Origin: SZUA-100 sp965248135
GTDB lineage: Bacteria > Pseudomonadota > Alphaproteobacteria > Rhizobiales > Rhizobiaceae
NCBI GenBank assembly: GCA_965248135.1
Contig: CBDFIN010000012.1
Location: forward strand, 1,364,001-1,428,000
DNA length: 64,000 nt
Reading direction: 5' to 3'
The notes under the pieces were generated by a model. The model did no database searches. It was given only the letters and a program-made list of their open reading frames with translations, and was not told the DNA's origin. Shown piece by piece: positions 1 through 8,380 of this stretch (position 1 is the first letter of the stretch; each line of letters opens with the position of its first letter). Both the position numbers and the translations under genes were made by a program.

Positions 1-113
1 GTGCAACAACCCCGGCGCCAGTGGTTCTTTTGCTTCCAATATTTGCAAATAAAGGCGCTGCAAGTGCTGGAACCGAGCCACCAGTACCGATATAGACGAT
101 GTTTAAAGCCGTT
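1..113 (-). other. Downstream flank of ihfB; possible gene edge, unidentified
   Basis: No gene can be called here. On the minus strand, after the ihfB stop, one frame stays open to the window edge and reads like a small-residue-rich protein segment (including GTGGSVPALAAPLFANIG), but it follows a TAA and shows no ATG, GTG or TTG start. It may be the start of the next gene using an unusual codon, a degraded gene, or chance. Confidence 0.2.
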
Positions 114-395
114 TCAATCGGCGTTTAGCCGAAGCCGCAATTCCTTACCGGTCTTGAAAAACGGCACCCATTTTTCTTCCACCTGTACTTTATCACCGGT
201 GCGTGGATTGCGTCCAATCCGTGCGGGGCGGTATTTAACCGAAAACGCGCCAAATCCCCGAAGCTCGACTCGATTTCCCTCGGCGAGCGCATTGGTGATC
301 TCATCAAGGATTGAATTGACAATATTCTCCACGTCTCGCTGGTAAAGGTGTGGGTTTTTGTCGGCAATTTTTTGCACAAATTCTGATTTGATCAA
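114..395 (-). CDS. ihfB: Integration host factor subunit beta
   Basis: IhfB is the beta half of the heterodimeric DNA-bending protein IHF, used in transcription, replication and recombination. The 93-residue product begins IKSEFVQKIADKNPHL after the initiator and carries the DNA-binding arm with NPRTG, as in the HU/IHF family; the length is typical. The start is chosen as TTG at 395 because IhfB proteins begin at this point and a purine-rich AAGGAAGGGGA lies just upstream. An ATG at 440 would add 15 unrelated residues. The TTG overlaps the TGA of sppA (TTGA), which implies translational coupling. The sppA-ihfB pair is common in alphaproteobacteria. Confidence 0.95.
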   Translation of the reverse strand: MIKSEFVQKIADKNPHLYQRDVENIVNSILDEITNALAEGNRVELRGFGAFSVKYRPARIGRNPRTGDKVQVEEKWVPFFKTGKELRLRLNAD

Positions 396-1399
396 TGGAT
401 TTCCCCTTCCTTGATCGCGCCTGGTACCGAAGCGTGCCAAACGGAAAGCAAACCGTCAAGGTATATGCGTTCCCTAACTAATTTTTGTAGCTGCATGATT
501 TGTGTTACTAACGGCCCAGTATTGTCGGTTGTTCCCATCATCGATGAGACAATTGAACTGATCGACAGAAAATCTAGGGCATCTTCTTTAGGTTTCCAGG
601 TAATGGTTTTCAGTGACAACTCTAGTCCCTTTTCTTCAACCAGCCAATCGCGAGCAATATTTTCTCCGCCTATTCCATCAACCAGCTTGTTTTTCCGTCC
701 CTGCGCGCCGGAAAACACCCTTCCGGTGGCGACAAAATCGATTTCTTCATCACTCAGACTGCGGCGCTCCTGAACCAGCTTGCGAAACCAGCCATAACTG
801 TCCGCGATCAACTCCCGCAATATCACCTTTGTCTCTTCTGCCGCAGGGTGAAATGGTGATGGCTCGGCCTTTAAAGGAGACGACTTGACCTCTTCCACCT
901 TAACCCCAATGGTATCCAGCAATTTTGATGCATCGGGGTATTGAAACAACACGCCGATCGACCCTACTATTGATGAGCGGCGGGCAACAATGTGGTCTGT
1001 CGCCGAGGCGATCATATAGCCTGCCGAGGCTGCAATTCCTCCGACCGAGGATGCGGTAGGCTTTTTTTCCGCAAGCGAACGGATGGCGTCAAAAATCGCC
1101 TCGCCACCGACTGTGGTTCCACCGGGCGAGTCTATCTTGACAATAACACCCTTGACTTTCTTGTTCTTCCTCAATTTTTCGATCAGATCGATCATTTTTT
1201 GATCTTCAGTAATAATCCCGCTGATCGAAATGCGGGCGATATGTGGCCTGGATTTACTGGAAACGGACGAGCCAATGCCGCTGGCAATACCCGCGGTGAC
1301 GATGCAGGCAACCAAAAAAAGCAAAGCGACAATACGCCAGAAGGTCAGTCGGCGCCGAAGCTTTCTGCGGTCAATGATTTCATCTACTGTCAGGGACAT
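392..1399 (-). CDS. sppA: Signal peptide peptidase SppA, S49 family
   Basis: This membrane-bound serine protease cleaves leftover signal peptides. The 335-residue protein has a positively charged N-terminus, one membrane segment at about 21-45, and one S49 domain, as in the short (36K-type) SppA. The expected catalytic pair is visible: Ser125 in IAASAGY and Lys177 in SSPLKAEPSP. The substrate-groove motif IDSPGG lies near 89-94. It follows rpsA on the same strand after a terminator and overlaps ihfB at its 3' end. Nothing appears broken. Confidence 0.93.
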   Translation of the reverse strand: MSLTVDEIIDRRKLRRRLTFWRIVALLFLVACIVTAGIASGIGSSVSSKSRPHIARISISGIITEDQKMIDLIEKLRKNKKVKGVIVKIDSPGGTTVGGEAIFDAIRSLAEKKPTASSVGGIAASAGYMIASATDHIVARRSSIVGSIGVLFQYPDASKLLDTIGVKVEEVKSSPLKAEPSPFHPAAEETKVILRELIADSYGWFRKLVQERRSLSDEEIDFVATGRVFSGAQGRKNKLVDGIGGENIARDWLVEEKGLELSLKTITWKPKEDALDFLSISSIVSSMMGTTDNTGPLVTQIMQLQKLVRERIYLDGLLSVWHASVPGAIKEGEIH

Positions 1400-1503
1400 T
1401 TGCGAGTTTCAGCCTATCGATCTGTTGATGCCGGTTTAAATCATGTCGCCGATACAAGCAACAAGCGAACAACAACAATGCGCAATGATAAAAGGGCCGG
1501 GAC

Positions 1504-1529
1504 AAAAGGGCCGGGGTTTTACCCGGCCC
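1504..1529 (-). terminator. Rho-independent terminator after rpsA
   Basis: On the minus strand a GGGCCGGG/CCCGGCCC stem with a short TAAAA-type loop ends in TTTT. It lies about 30 bases past the rpsA stop. A second CCCGGCCC-TTTT follows directly and may extend the signal. It separates rpsA from the sppA-ihfB pair. Confidence 0.75.
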
Positions 1530-1561
1530 TTGATTCAGGTTCGATCGAAGGAATGGCTCGA

Positions 1562-3265
1562 TCAGTCCTTGTCGTCCTGTTTTTTCAATGCCGCGCCCAG
1601 AATATCTCCAAGCGAAGCGCCGGAATCGGAGGAACCATACTGCTTGACGGCCTCTTTTTCCTCGGCAATTTCCAGTGCCTTGATAGACAAGCCGATTTTG
1701 CGGTTCTTTTTATCGAACATGGTAACCCGGGCATCCAGTTTCTGCCCCATCGAAAAACGCTCGGGGCGCTGTTCGTCGCGGTCACGCGAAAGATCGAAGC
1801 GTTTGATGAATGCGGTCAGTTCGGTATCAGCTATCTGAACCTCAAGACCACCATCATTGACCGCCAGAACTTCACAGGTGACAATGGAGTTCTTGCGGAT
1901 GCCGCCGGCATCTGAGCGGGCGTCCATCGGATCGCCACCAAGCTGCTTGATACCAAGCGAAATTCGCTCCTTGTCGGTATCGACGTCCAAGACCACCGCG
2001 TTGACCATATCACCCTTGTTGAAATCCTCGATGGCTTCTTCGCCAGCCCGGTTCCAGTCGAGATCAGAAAGATGAACCATGCCATCGACATCACCATCCA
2101 GTCCGATAAACAGGCCAAACTCGGTCTTGTTCTTGACTTCGCCCTCGACCTTGGTTCCGGCCGGGTATTGTTCGGCAAACGAATCCCACGGATTGGCAAG
2201 GCCCTGTTTCAGGCCAAGCGAGATGCGTCGTTTAGCCGGATCGATTTCCAGCACGACTACCTCAACTTCCTGGCTGGTAGAAACAATCTTGCCAGGATGA
2301 ATGTTTTTCTTGGTCCATGACATTTCAGAAACGTGAATGAGACCTTCAATGCCCGGCTCCAGTTCCACAAATGCACCATAGTCGGTGATATTGGTCACCC
2401 GGCCGGTAATCTTGGCACCAAGCGGATATTTCGCACCAATGCTCTCCCACGGGTCGCTCTCAAGCTGCTTCATGCCAAGCGAAATACGATGGGTTTCCTG
2501 ATTGACGCGGACAATTTGTACCTTGACCGTTTCACCAATGGAAAGAATTTCGGAAGGATGATTGACCCGCCGCCACGCCATGTCGGTCACATGCAGCAAA
2601 CCGTCAATGCCACCAAGGTCAACAAATGCACCATAATCGGTGATATTCTTGACCACACCCTCGACAACTTGACCTTCTTCAAGGTTCTGCACGATCTCGG
2701 AGCGTTGTTCGGCCCTGCTCTCTTCAAGCACGGTTCGGCGGGATACCACGATGTTGCCGCGACGCCGGTCCATTTTCAAGATCTGGAACGGCTGCGGATT
2801 GTTCATCAGCGGCGAGATGTCGCGAATGGGACGAATGTCAACCTGGCTTCGTGGCAGGAATGCGGTTGCACCGTCCAAATCAACCGTGAAGCCACCCTTG
2901 ACCTGGTTGAATATGATGCCTTCGACCTTTTCGCCGGCCTCATACTGGGCTTCAAGCTTGACCCAGCTCTCTTCCCGGCGTGCCTTGTCGCGGGACAGAA
3001 CCGCTTCGCCCAGCGCATTTTCGACCCGATCGAGATAAACCTCGACAGTATCGCCGATATTCATGGAGCCATCTTTTGCCCTGGCGCCAAATTCTTTTAG
3101 TGCGACGCGGCCCTCGACTTTAAGGCCCACATCAATTACCGCCAGGTCCTTCTCAAAGCCGACGATAGTTCCTTTGACCACGCTGCCTTCGGCAAGGTCC
3201 TGGGTCGCAAAGGATTCTTCCAGAAGAGCCGCAAAGTCTTCCGTACTTGGATTCATATCTGACAT
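1562..3265 (-). CDS. rpsA: 30S ribosomal protein S1
   Basis: S1 is the RNA-binding ribosomal protein that brings mRNA to the 30S subunit. The 567-residue product contains six S1/OB-fold repeats from about residue 26 to 530, several with the signature ITDYGAFV (for example NITDYGAFVDLGGIDGLLHV). The length matches alphaproteobacterial S1. It lies downstream of cmk, a linkage kept across proteobacteria, with about 215 bases between them that probably hold its own promoter and leader. A clear hairpin terminator follows the stop. Confidence 0.97.
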   Translation of the reverse strand: MSDMNPSTEDFAALLEESFATQDLAEGSVVKGTIVGFEKDLAVIDVGLKVEGRVALKEFGARAKDGSMNIGDTVEVYLDRVENALGEAVLSRDKARREESWVKLEAQYEAGEKVEGIIFNQVKGGFTVDLDGATAFLPRSQVDIRPIRDISPLMNNPQPFQILKMDRRRGNIVVSRRTVLEESRAEQRSEIVQNLEEGQVVEGVVKNITDYGAFVDLGGIDGLLHVTDMAWRRVNHPSEILSIGETVKVQIVRVNQETHRISLGMKQLESDPWESIGAKYPLGAKITGRVTNITDYGAFVELEPGIEGLIHVSEMSWTKKNIHPGKIVSTSQEVEVVVLEIDPAKRRISLGLKQGLANPWDSFAEQYPAGTKVEGEVKNKTEFGLFIGLDGDVDGMVHLSDLDWNRAGEEAIEDFNKGDMVNAVVLDVDTDKERISLGIKQLGGDPMDARSDAGGIRKNSIVTCEVLAVNDGGLEVQIADTELTAFIKRFDLSRDRDEQRPERFSMGQKLDARVTMFDKKNRKIGLSIKALEIAEEKEAVKQYGSSDSGASLGDILGAALKKQDDKD

Positions 3266-3480
3266 TAAAACTCCTGATTACCGAAAGTCATCCATTGGGA
3301 CATTTCGGCAAACACGCCACTGGTTAGAACTACATTAATCTTCAGGACGACCGGGTGTTGCTAACAGCAACCGTGCCAACCAGGCACATTCGGCGTGAAT
3401 GATCGCTCATCAGATGGTTAAGCAGGACGGTAAACCCGGTGTCTCGGCAAATGCTGATGAAAGCACCAAAAGGCACAATC

Positions 3481-4173
3481 TTACGATTGCACCTTGGCCT
3501 CGTCCTGTTTCTTTGCCCTGACGGCCTTGTCAACAAGGGCCAACGCGGCATTGAACGCCGTTTCTATATCCATTTCCGTGGTGTCAATCAAGTGGGCATT
3601 TGCCGCAGGTTTCAACGGACTGTCCTTGCGGTTGCTATCGCGCTGATCGCGCAAGTTAAGATCGGCAAGCACCTGTTCGAAAGGGGTGTTTTTACCACGT
3701 GCGCTCATTTCGTCGTGGCGCCGTTTTGCCCTTGCCTCGGCCGATGCCGTGACAAACAGTTTTACATCGGCAGTCGGACAAACGACGGTACCGATATCGC
3801 GGCCATCGAGAACGGCGCCCTTTTTACCATTGGCAAAAGCGCGCTGTGCTTTGGTCAAGACTGCGCGTACTTGTGGCATGACCGCGATAATAGATGCAGC
3901 TTCACCGGTTGCGTGATCAGCAAGCGAGCGGTGATCCAAGTCGCCAAGATCGATGTTCAGCGCGATTTTCGCGGCTTGCTCCTGGTCGTGAAGATCAAGA
4001 TTTTGATCAATCAATGCCTTTGCCACGGCGCGATAGGTCAGCCCGGTATCGAGATGCGGCAAACCAAGATGGCGGGCTAACCGTCTTGCCAGTGTGCCCT
4101 TGCCGGAGGCGGCCGGGCCATCGATGGCAACCACCAGATCGATTCTATCGGGTTTCGATGCGGGTAAATTCAT
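3481..4173 (-). CDS. cmk: Cytidylate kinase
   Basis: Cmk phosphorylates CMP and dCMP to the diphosphates in pyrimidine salvage and DNA precursor supply. The 230-residue protein has the P-loop GPAASGKGTLA near residue 20, the substrate motif DTGLTYRAVA, and LDGRDIGTVV, all diagnostic of the family. I place the start at the ATG at 4173, which forms a TGATG overlap with the stop of the upstream papain-fold gene; a TTG one codon earlier is also possible. Its position upstream of rpsA is the usual one. Confidence 0.95.
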   Translation of the reverse strand: MNLPASKPDRIDLVVAIDGPAASGKGTLARRLARHLGLPHLDTGLTYRAVAKALIDQNLDLHDQEQAAKIALNIDLGDLDHRSLADHATGEAASIIAVMPQVRAVLTKAQRAFANGKKGAVLDGRDIGTVVCPTADVKLFVTASAEARAKRRHDEMSARGKNTPFEQVLADLNLRDQRDSNRKDSPLKPAANAHLIDTTEMDIETAFNAALALVDKAVRAKKQDEAKVQS

Positions 4174-5051
4174 CAACTGATTTCCTGACGGTCTGTCTCT
4201 TTGGCGATCTCTGTATTATCTTTTTCCGTCCGGTCCACAATTTCTTTGGTGTCGTCGCTTTTTTCAGGCGAGCTGCCCCAAACGATTTCACGATGATTGA
4301 AACCTTTTTCTATTGTGGGCTTGATAATGTCAAAATAAGGGGACAGATCGAAGTCTCGTGGCGTAAATAGTGAATGGTGGCGAATGTGCAGAATTTCTCC
4401 GCGTGAAAAGCTCGACTTGGCAGATGTTCTGCCGGGAGCCAGTGTCACCTCAGGCAATATCGGATAGGAAATCGACTGAAATGCCTTGGCAATCAGGGTT
4501 GAACAGATCGCTTTGGTGGGTTCTCCCGATCCGAGCGACAACATGCGCCTGCGCCATCTAACCGGCACCGGTGGCGTCGGCAGCAAATACCGCGCCAGAT
4601 CGAAAATGTTCCGCATGTCATATTTAATACCGAGACTATCGATCACAAATTCTACTACCCTCGCGCGCTCCTCATCGTTCAGGCCGGTGGCGCGGCATAT
4701 GCGGGTGTTGAATGTCTGATATTTCGATAGCGGCACGGCGATGCAGCCTTCACCCAGATTCACCTCAATCAGTCTGTCGATCTCGCCCGCTTCACCCACA
4801 TGCTCGAAGTTTTGGGCAAAATAATCGCCGACATAGACTGCCGCGTGCGACCAGGTCGACTGGGTCAGATATTTTATGCCGGCAGAGAGTTTTTGGTTAC
4901 CCTCAATCAACAATACGTCCCCGGGTCGCAGACATTTGAGCAGTGTCGGCTGATCAGATGGCGTATAGGGCCGGTAGCCGGAGGACGGCGTTTCCAGCCG
5001 CTTGGCGATCCAGCGGGCAAGCCTTTCCACAAAACTGTCATAGACTGCCAT
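4173..5051 (-). CDS. YiiX/YebB-like permuted NlpC/P60 cysteine hydrolase
   Basis: This 292-residue protein resembles the permuted papain-fold group (YiiX-like) of NlpC/P60 proteins, lipid- or amide-directed hydrolases of mostly unknown substrate. Seen in the sequence are the opening GDVLLIEG, the His motif WSHAAVYVG (near 68-76), and a later Cys motif KAICSTLIAKAF (near 183-194), which is the permuted His-then-Cys order. No signal peptide is visible. The C-terminal 60 residues are charged and low in complexity. It overlaps cmk and is probably cotranscribed with it. Family assignment is fairly secure; the reaction is unknown. Confidence 0.72.
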   Translation of the reverse strand: MAVYDSFVERLARWIAKRLETPSSGYRPYTPSDQPTLLKCLRPGDVLLIEGNQKLSAGIKYLTQSTWSHAAVYVGDYFAQNFEHVGEAGEIDRLIEVNLGEGCIAVPLSKYQTFNTRICRATGLNDEERARVVEFVIDSLGIKYDMRNIFDLARYLLPTPPVPVRWRRRMLSLGSGEPTKAICSTLIAKAFQSISYPILPEVTLAPGRTSAKSSFSRGEILHIRHHSLFTPRDFDLSPYFDIIKPTIEKGFNHREIVWGSSPEKSDDTKEIVDRTEKDNTEIAKETDRQEIS

Positions 5052-5306
5052 GTACAGCTCCCGCAGCGATCAGTATAATAAGCGCAGCCATCCTTATCGC
5101 GCTTTCACCCAAGACGATCATAATATATTCGATCCGATACCGATATGCACAATATCATGATCAGCCGTGTTGAAGCGGCGAAAGAACGGCACGTTCTCCA
5201 CGCCACATGACCCTTCAATGGTTGCTCGCCAGCGCATAATCAAGAGCCCCGTTGTTCATTTATATTCCAGCCTTGACCTTGTTCCACCGGGCGCTTAATC
5301 ACTCGA

Positions 5307-5321
5307 TTGGAATAATTCCAA
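5307..5321 (+). promoter_or_regulatory. Irr-type iron control element before mbfA
   Basis: TTGGAATAATTCCAA is a perfect 15-base palindrome 15 bases before the mbfA start codon. It fits the TTNGAANNNTTCNAA form of the ICE motif bound by the heme-responsive regulator Irr in rhizobia. Irr represses mbfA under low iron in the systems studied. The placement next to the ribosome binding site suggests repression. The rest of 5052-5336 shows no gene. Confidence 0.65.
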
Positions 5322-5336
5322 TTTCTGAGGCCTACT

Positions 5337-6320
5337 ATGTTCTCTCGTTTTTTTGCAAGCGGCAAAAGACATTTCGACGAATTGAGCGAACAGGAAGTTC
5401 TGGCGATTGCCATTGCGGGCGAAGAAGACGATGGCCGCATCTATACCGCCTATGCCGAAGGTCTAAGAGAGCTTTATCCTGCTTCCGCAAGCGTCTTCGA
5501 CGAAATGGCGGAAGAGGAAAACGAGCATCGCAAACAGCTGATTGATCTTCACAAGCAAAAATTCGGCAACAAAATTCCGCTTATCCGGCGTGAACATATC
5601 AGGGGATTTTATAACCGCAAACCCGATTGGCTCACCCGCCCATTGGGCCTGGAGGAAGTACGCAAGCAGGCCGTAGCGATGGAAGCACAGGCCTATCGCT
5701 ACTACCTTGAGGCGGCCAGGCGCACCGGTGATGCAGACATTAGGAAATTGCTTGGCGATCTGGCATTGGCGGAAAAATCGCATGTGTCGCTGGCATCGAA
5801 ATTAACGGCGGACATTGTTGCCGCCGACGAAATAGATGAGGAGGCGGAGCAAGAGCACCGCCAGTTTTTGCTCACCTATGTGCAGCCCGGTCTGGCCGGT
5901 CTGATGGATGGCTCCGTATCGACCCTGGCGCCGGTTTTTGCTGCCGCCTTTGCCACCCATAGCACCTGGCAGACATTTTTGGTTGGCCTTGCCGCTTCGG
6001 TCGGTGCCGGCATTTCGATGGGTTTCACCGAGGCGCTATCGGATGATGGCAAGCTTACCGGCCGCGGCTCACCGATCAAGCGTGGCTTTGCCTCAGGCAT
6101 CATGACCGCCGTTGGTGGCCTTGGCCATGCACTGCCCTATTTGATCAATGATTTCTGGGTAGCAACCGGCATCGCCGGTGTCATTGTCGTACTGGAACTG
6201 TGGGCCATCGCCTATATCCAGTCGCGTTATTTGGACACGCCATTTTTCCGCGCTGCGCTGCAAATTGTGCTTGGTGGTGCCCTGGTGTTTGCCGCCGGGG
6301 TGCTGATCGGCAATGCCTGA
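5337..6320 (+). CDS. mbfA: Membrane-bound ferritin-like iron exporter MbfA
   Basis: MbfA proteins join an N-terminal erythrin/ferritin-like di-iron domain to a C-terminal VIT1/CCC1 membrane domain and export iron, protecting against iron and peroxide stress. The 327-residue length is right. Iron-ligand helices are visible as EEDDGRIY (29-36), EEENEH (59-64), MEAQAYRYY (115-123) and EKSH (146-149). From about 185 onward are hydrophobic segments typical of VIT1, including a STLAPVFAAAFATHS segment and a final helix at 305-325. GAGG precedes the ATG. Expression is probably iron-controlled through the palindrome upstream. Confidence 0.9.
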   Translation: MFSRFFASGKRHFDELSEQEVLAIAIAGEEDDGRIYTAYAEGLRELYPASASVFDEMAEEENEHRKQLIDLHKQKFGNKIPLIRREHIRGFYNRKPDWLTRPLGLEEVRKQAVAMEAQAYRYYLEAARRTGDADIRKLLGDLALAEKSHVSLASKLTADIVAADEIDEEAEQEHRQFLLTYVQPGLAGLMDGSVSTLAPVFAAAFATHSTWQTFLVGLAASVGAGISMGFTEALSDDGKLTGRGSPIKRGFASGIMTAVGGLGHALPYLINDFWVATGIAGVIVVLELWAIAYIQSRYLDTPFFRAALQIVLGGALVFAAGVLIGNA

Positions 6321-6324
6321 GCCG

Positions 6325-7113
6325 CTAAGAACCTGCCTCCAAGCGCACCATTTCGCCAAAAGCCCGGCAAAGCAGTTCTATGTCCTGCGGCCGTGAAAGC
6401 CGGTGATCACCATCCTTGATAAGTGTTATCGTCGTTTCTTCCATCGGCAGATGATCAACCAGCCGCAGGGCATGTTGATAGGGCACATCCGGGTCCTGCA
6501 TGCCTTGCAGAATACGCACCGGGCATTTGGTCTTGATGGTGCCTTGAAGAACCTGGTTTTTTTTACCGTCTTCAATCAGTTTTCGGGTGATGATGTTGGG
6601 CTCGTCGGAATAGATGCTCGGCTCCTCGAAATAGCCCTTTTCGGCTAACGCCTGTTGTTGCGCGGCACTAAACTGGGGTTCCATCAGTGCAGTGGTGAAA
6701 TCCGGTGCCGGGGCGACAAGCAAAAGACCACAAATTCTGTCATCGGCGCCCTGGTTTAACGCCTGCACCAGTTTCAGCGCAATCCAGCCTCCCATCGAAG
6801 AACCGACCAGAACCTGCGGACCTTGCGCCAGTTTATCAATCACCGCCAGGCTTTCTTCAACCCAGCGCGATATCGATCCATCGCTAAACTCGCCGCCGGA
6901 TTCACCGTGACCCGAATAATCAAACCGCAAAGATGCGTGGCCATGTTTATCGGCCCACTCGACCATGGCTTGAGCCTTGGTTCCAGCCATGTCGGAGCGA
7001 TATCCGCCAAGCCATACCAGTCCGGGTGATTTCCCCGATAACAAACGTGCCGCAATCTGGCGCGATTTAGTGCCGGTGCCAACGGTCAAATTTTCTCTTG
7101 TTTCACCAGGCAA
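6325..7113 (-). CDS. Alpha/beta hydrolase
   Basis: The product (262 residues from the chosen start) has an alpha/beta-hydrolase fold with RFDYSGHGES, the nucleophile elbow GSSMGG (Ser106), a PVRILQGMQDPDVP strand carrying the acid, and a GDHRLSRPQD histidine motif. It resembles the ABHD10/serine-hydrolase group acting on thioesters or esters; the substrate is unknown. I chose TTG at 7113 because AAAGGA sits at the right distance and upstream residues do not resemble the family. It is convergent with mbfA, ending only a few bases from it, and divergent from the GT4 gene. Confidence 0.75.
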   Translation of the reverse strand: MPGETRENLTVGTGTKSRQIAARLLSGKSPGLVWLGGYRSDMAGTKAQAMVEWADKHGHASLRFDYSGHGESGGEFSDGSISRWVEESLAVIDKLAQGPQVLVGSSMGGWIALKLVQALNQGADDRICGLLLVAPAPDFTTALMEPQFSAAQQQALAEKGYFEEPSIYSDEPNIITRKLIEDGKKNQVLQGTIKTKCPVRILQGMQDPDVPYQHALRLVDHLPMEETTITLIKDGDHRLSRPQDIELLCRAFGEMVRLEAGS

Positions 7114-7193
7114 AATATGTCCTTTGGTTTTTGGGGTCTGGCCGCAGTACCCGACTGTGGTGATCAAAATACTCCAAAATGGTCTTGTGCTCC

Positions 7194-8366
7194 ATGTCCA
7201 ATCCAAAAAATCCACCAACAATCCTGCAAGTCATCCCGCAGCTTGAAACCGGCGGGGCGGAACAAACGACGCTCGATATTGGACGAGCGCTTGTTGCCTG
7301 CGGTTGGGGCTCGTTGGTGGTTTGCCAGGGTGGGCGGATGATGGCGCAACTTGAAAGCGAAGGCACCAAACTGCTGAAACTGCCGACAGCCAGCAAAAAC
7401 CCGATCACCATGTTGCTTAACGCTTTCCGGCTGGCGGCAATTATCCGTCAACACAAGGTTTCGCTAATACATGCCCGCTCAAGGGCACCGGCCTGGTCGG
7501 CACTGGTTGCAGCACGCCTTTCACGCATTGCTTTCGTCACCACCTATCACGGCGCCTACAATCAACAATCATGGCTGAAGGGGCTATATAATTCCGTCAT
7601 GGTCCGTTCCGATGTCACCATTGCCAACTCAAAATGGACAAAAGAGCTTATCCAGCAGCGCCATCCAGATGCGGCCGAAAAAATAGTAGTTGTGCACCGT
7701 GGTACGGATTTTTCCTCCTTCGAAGCCAGCGCAATATCAGCGCCAAGAAAAACCGTGCTGATGCAACAGTGGGGGGTGGAAAACAATCACCCCATCATTC
7801 TCAATCTTGCCCGGCTGACTGGCTGGAAGGGGCAACGCACGTTGATTGTGGCATTGACCGAAATTGTTAACGTGCACCCCGATGCCATGCTGGTGCTGGC
7901 CGGTGATGACCAGGGCCGTAATTCATATCGTGAAGAATTGGAGAAGCTGGCTGCCAGTCTGGGCGTGGCCGACAATATCCGCATGCCGGGCCATTGCAGC
8001 GATGCGGCGGCGGCTTGCGCTGTTGCGGATCTGGTGGTGGTCGCCTCCACCGAACCGGAGGCATTTGGCCGGGCGGCAGTGGAGGCACAGGCGCTCAAAA
8101 CACCGGTAATCGTCACCGATATCGGCGCGGTTGGTGAAACCGTGCTGGCGCCGGACAAGAATCAAGATGGACATAGGACCGGCTGGAAGGTGCCGCCTGG
8201 CAAGGCGGATGTGATGGCAAAAACCATTATCTCGGTTCTTGCTCTGGGCGAGCGTGAGAGATCGAAGATTGCCCTTGATGCCCGTCATCACGTGCTGGAG
8301 AACTTTTCAGTCGAAGCTATGAGCGCCAAATCTATCGAAATCTACACCGCTCTTTTGAGCAGGTAG
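7194..8366 (+). CDS. GT4-family glycosyltransferase
   Basis: The 390-residue cytosolic protein shows a GT-B fold of family GT4: an N-terminal ILQVIPQLETGGAEQTTLDI motif common in lipopolysaccharide and capsule transferases, a central TYHGAYN segment, and a C-terminal nucleotide-sugar site with ASTEPEAFGRAAVEAQA (E-x7-E). The donor and acceptor cannot be told. An ATG at 7179 would add five residues; neither start has a strong ribosome site. It ends 14 bases from the convergent GT2 gene and is probably involved in surface polysaccharide synthesis. Confidence 0.85.
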   Translation: MSNPKNPPTILQVIPQLETGGAEQTTLDIGRALVACGWGSLVVCQGGRMMAQLESEGTKLLKLPTASKNPITMLLNAFRLAAIIRQHKVSLIHARSRAPAWSALVAARLSRIAFVTTYHGAYNQQSWLKGLYNSVMVRSDVTIANSKWTKELIQQRHPDAAEKIVVVHRGTDFSSFEASAISAPRKTVLMQQWGVENNHPIILNLARLTGWKGQRTLIVALTEIVNVHPDAMLVLAGDDQGRNSYREELEKLAASLGVADNIRMPGHCSDAAAACAVADLVVVASTEPEAFGRAAVEAQALKTPVIVTDIGAVGETVLAPDKNQDGHRTGWKVPPGKADVMAKTIISVLALGERERSKIALDARHHVLENFSVEAMSAKSIEIYTALLSR

Positions 8367-8380
8367 GACATCCACAACGA

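Noticed and set aside
1..345. 114-codon plus-strand frame at the window start
   Set aside because: Antisense to ihfB with no family resemblance; a shadow frame.
992..1915. Long plus-strand frame across sppA and rpsA
   Set aside because: Lies on the opposite strand of two clear genes and the terminator between them; composition is that of a shadow.
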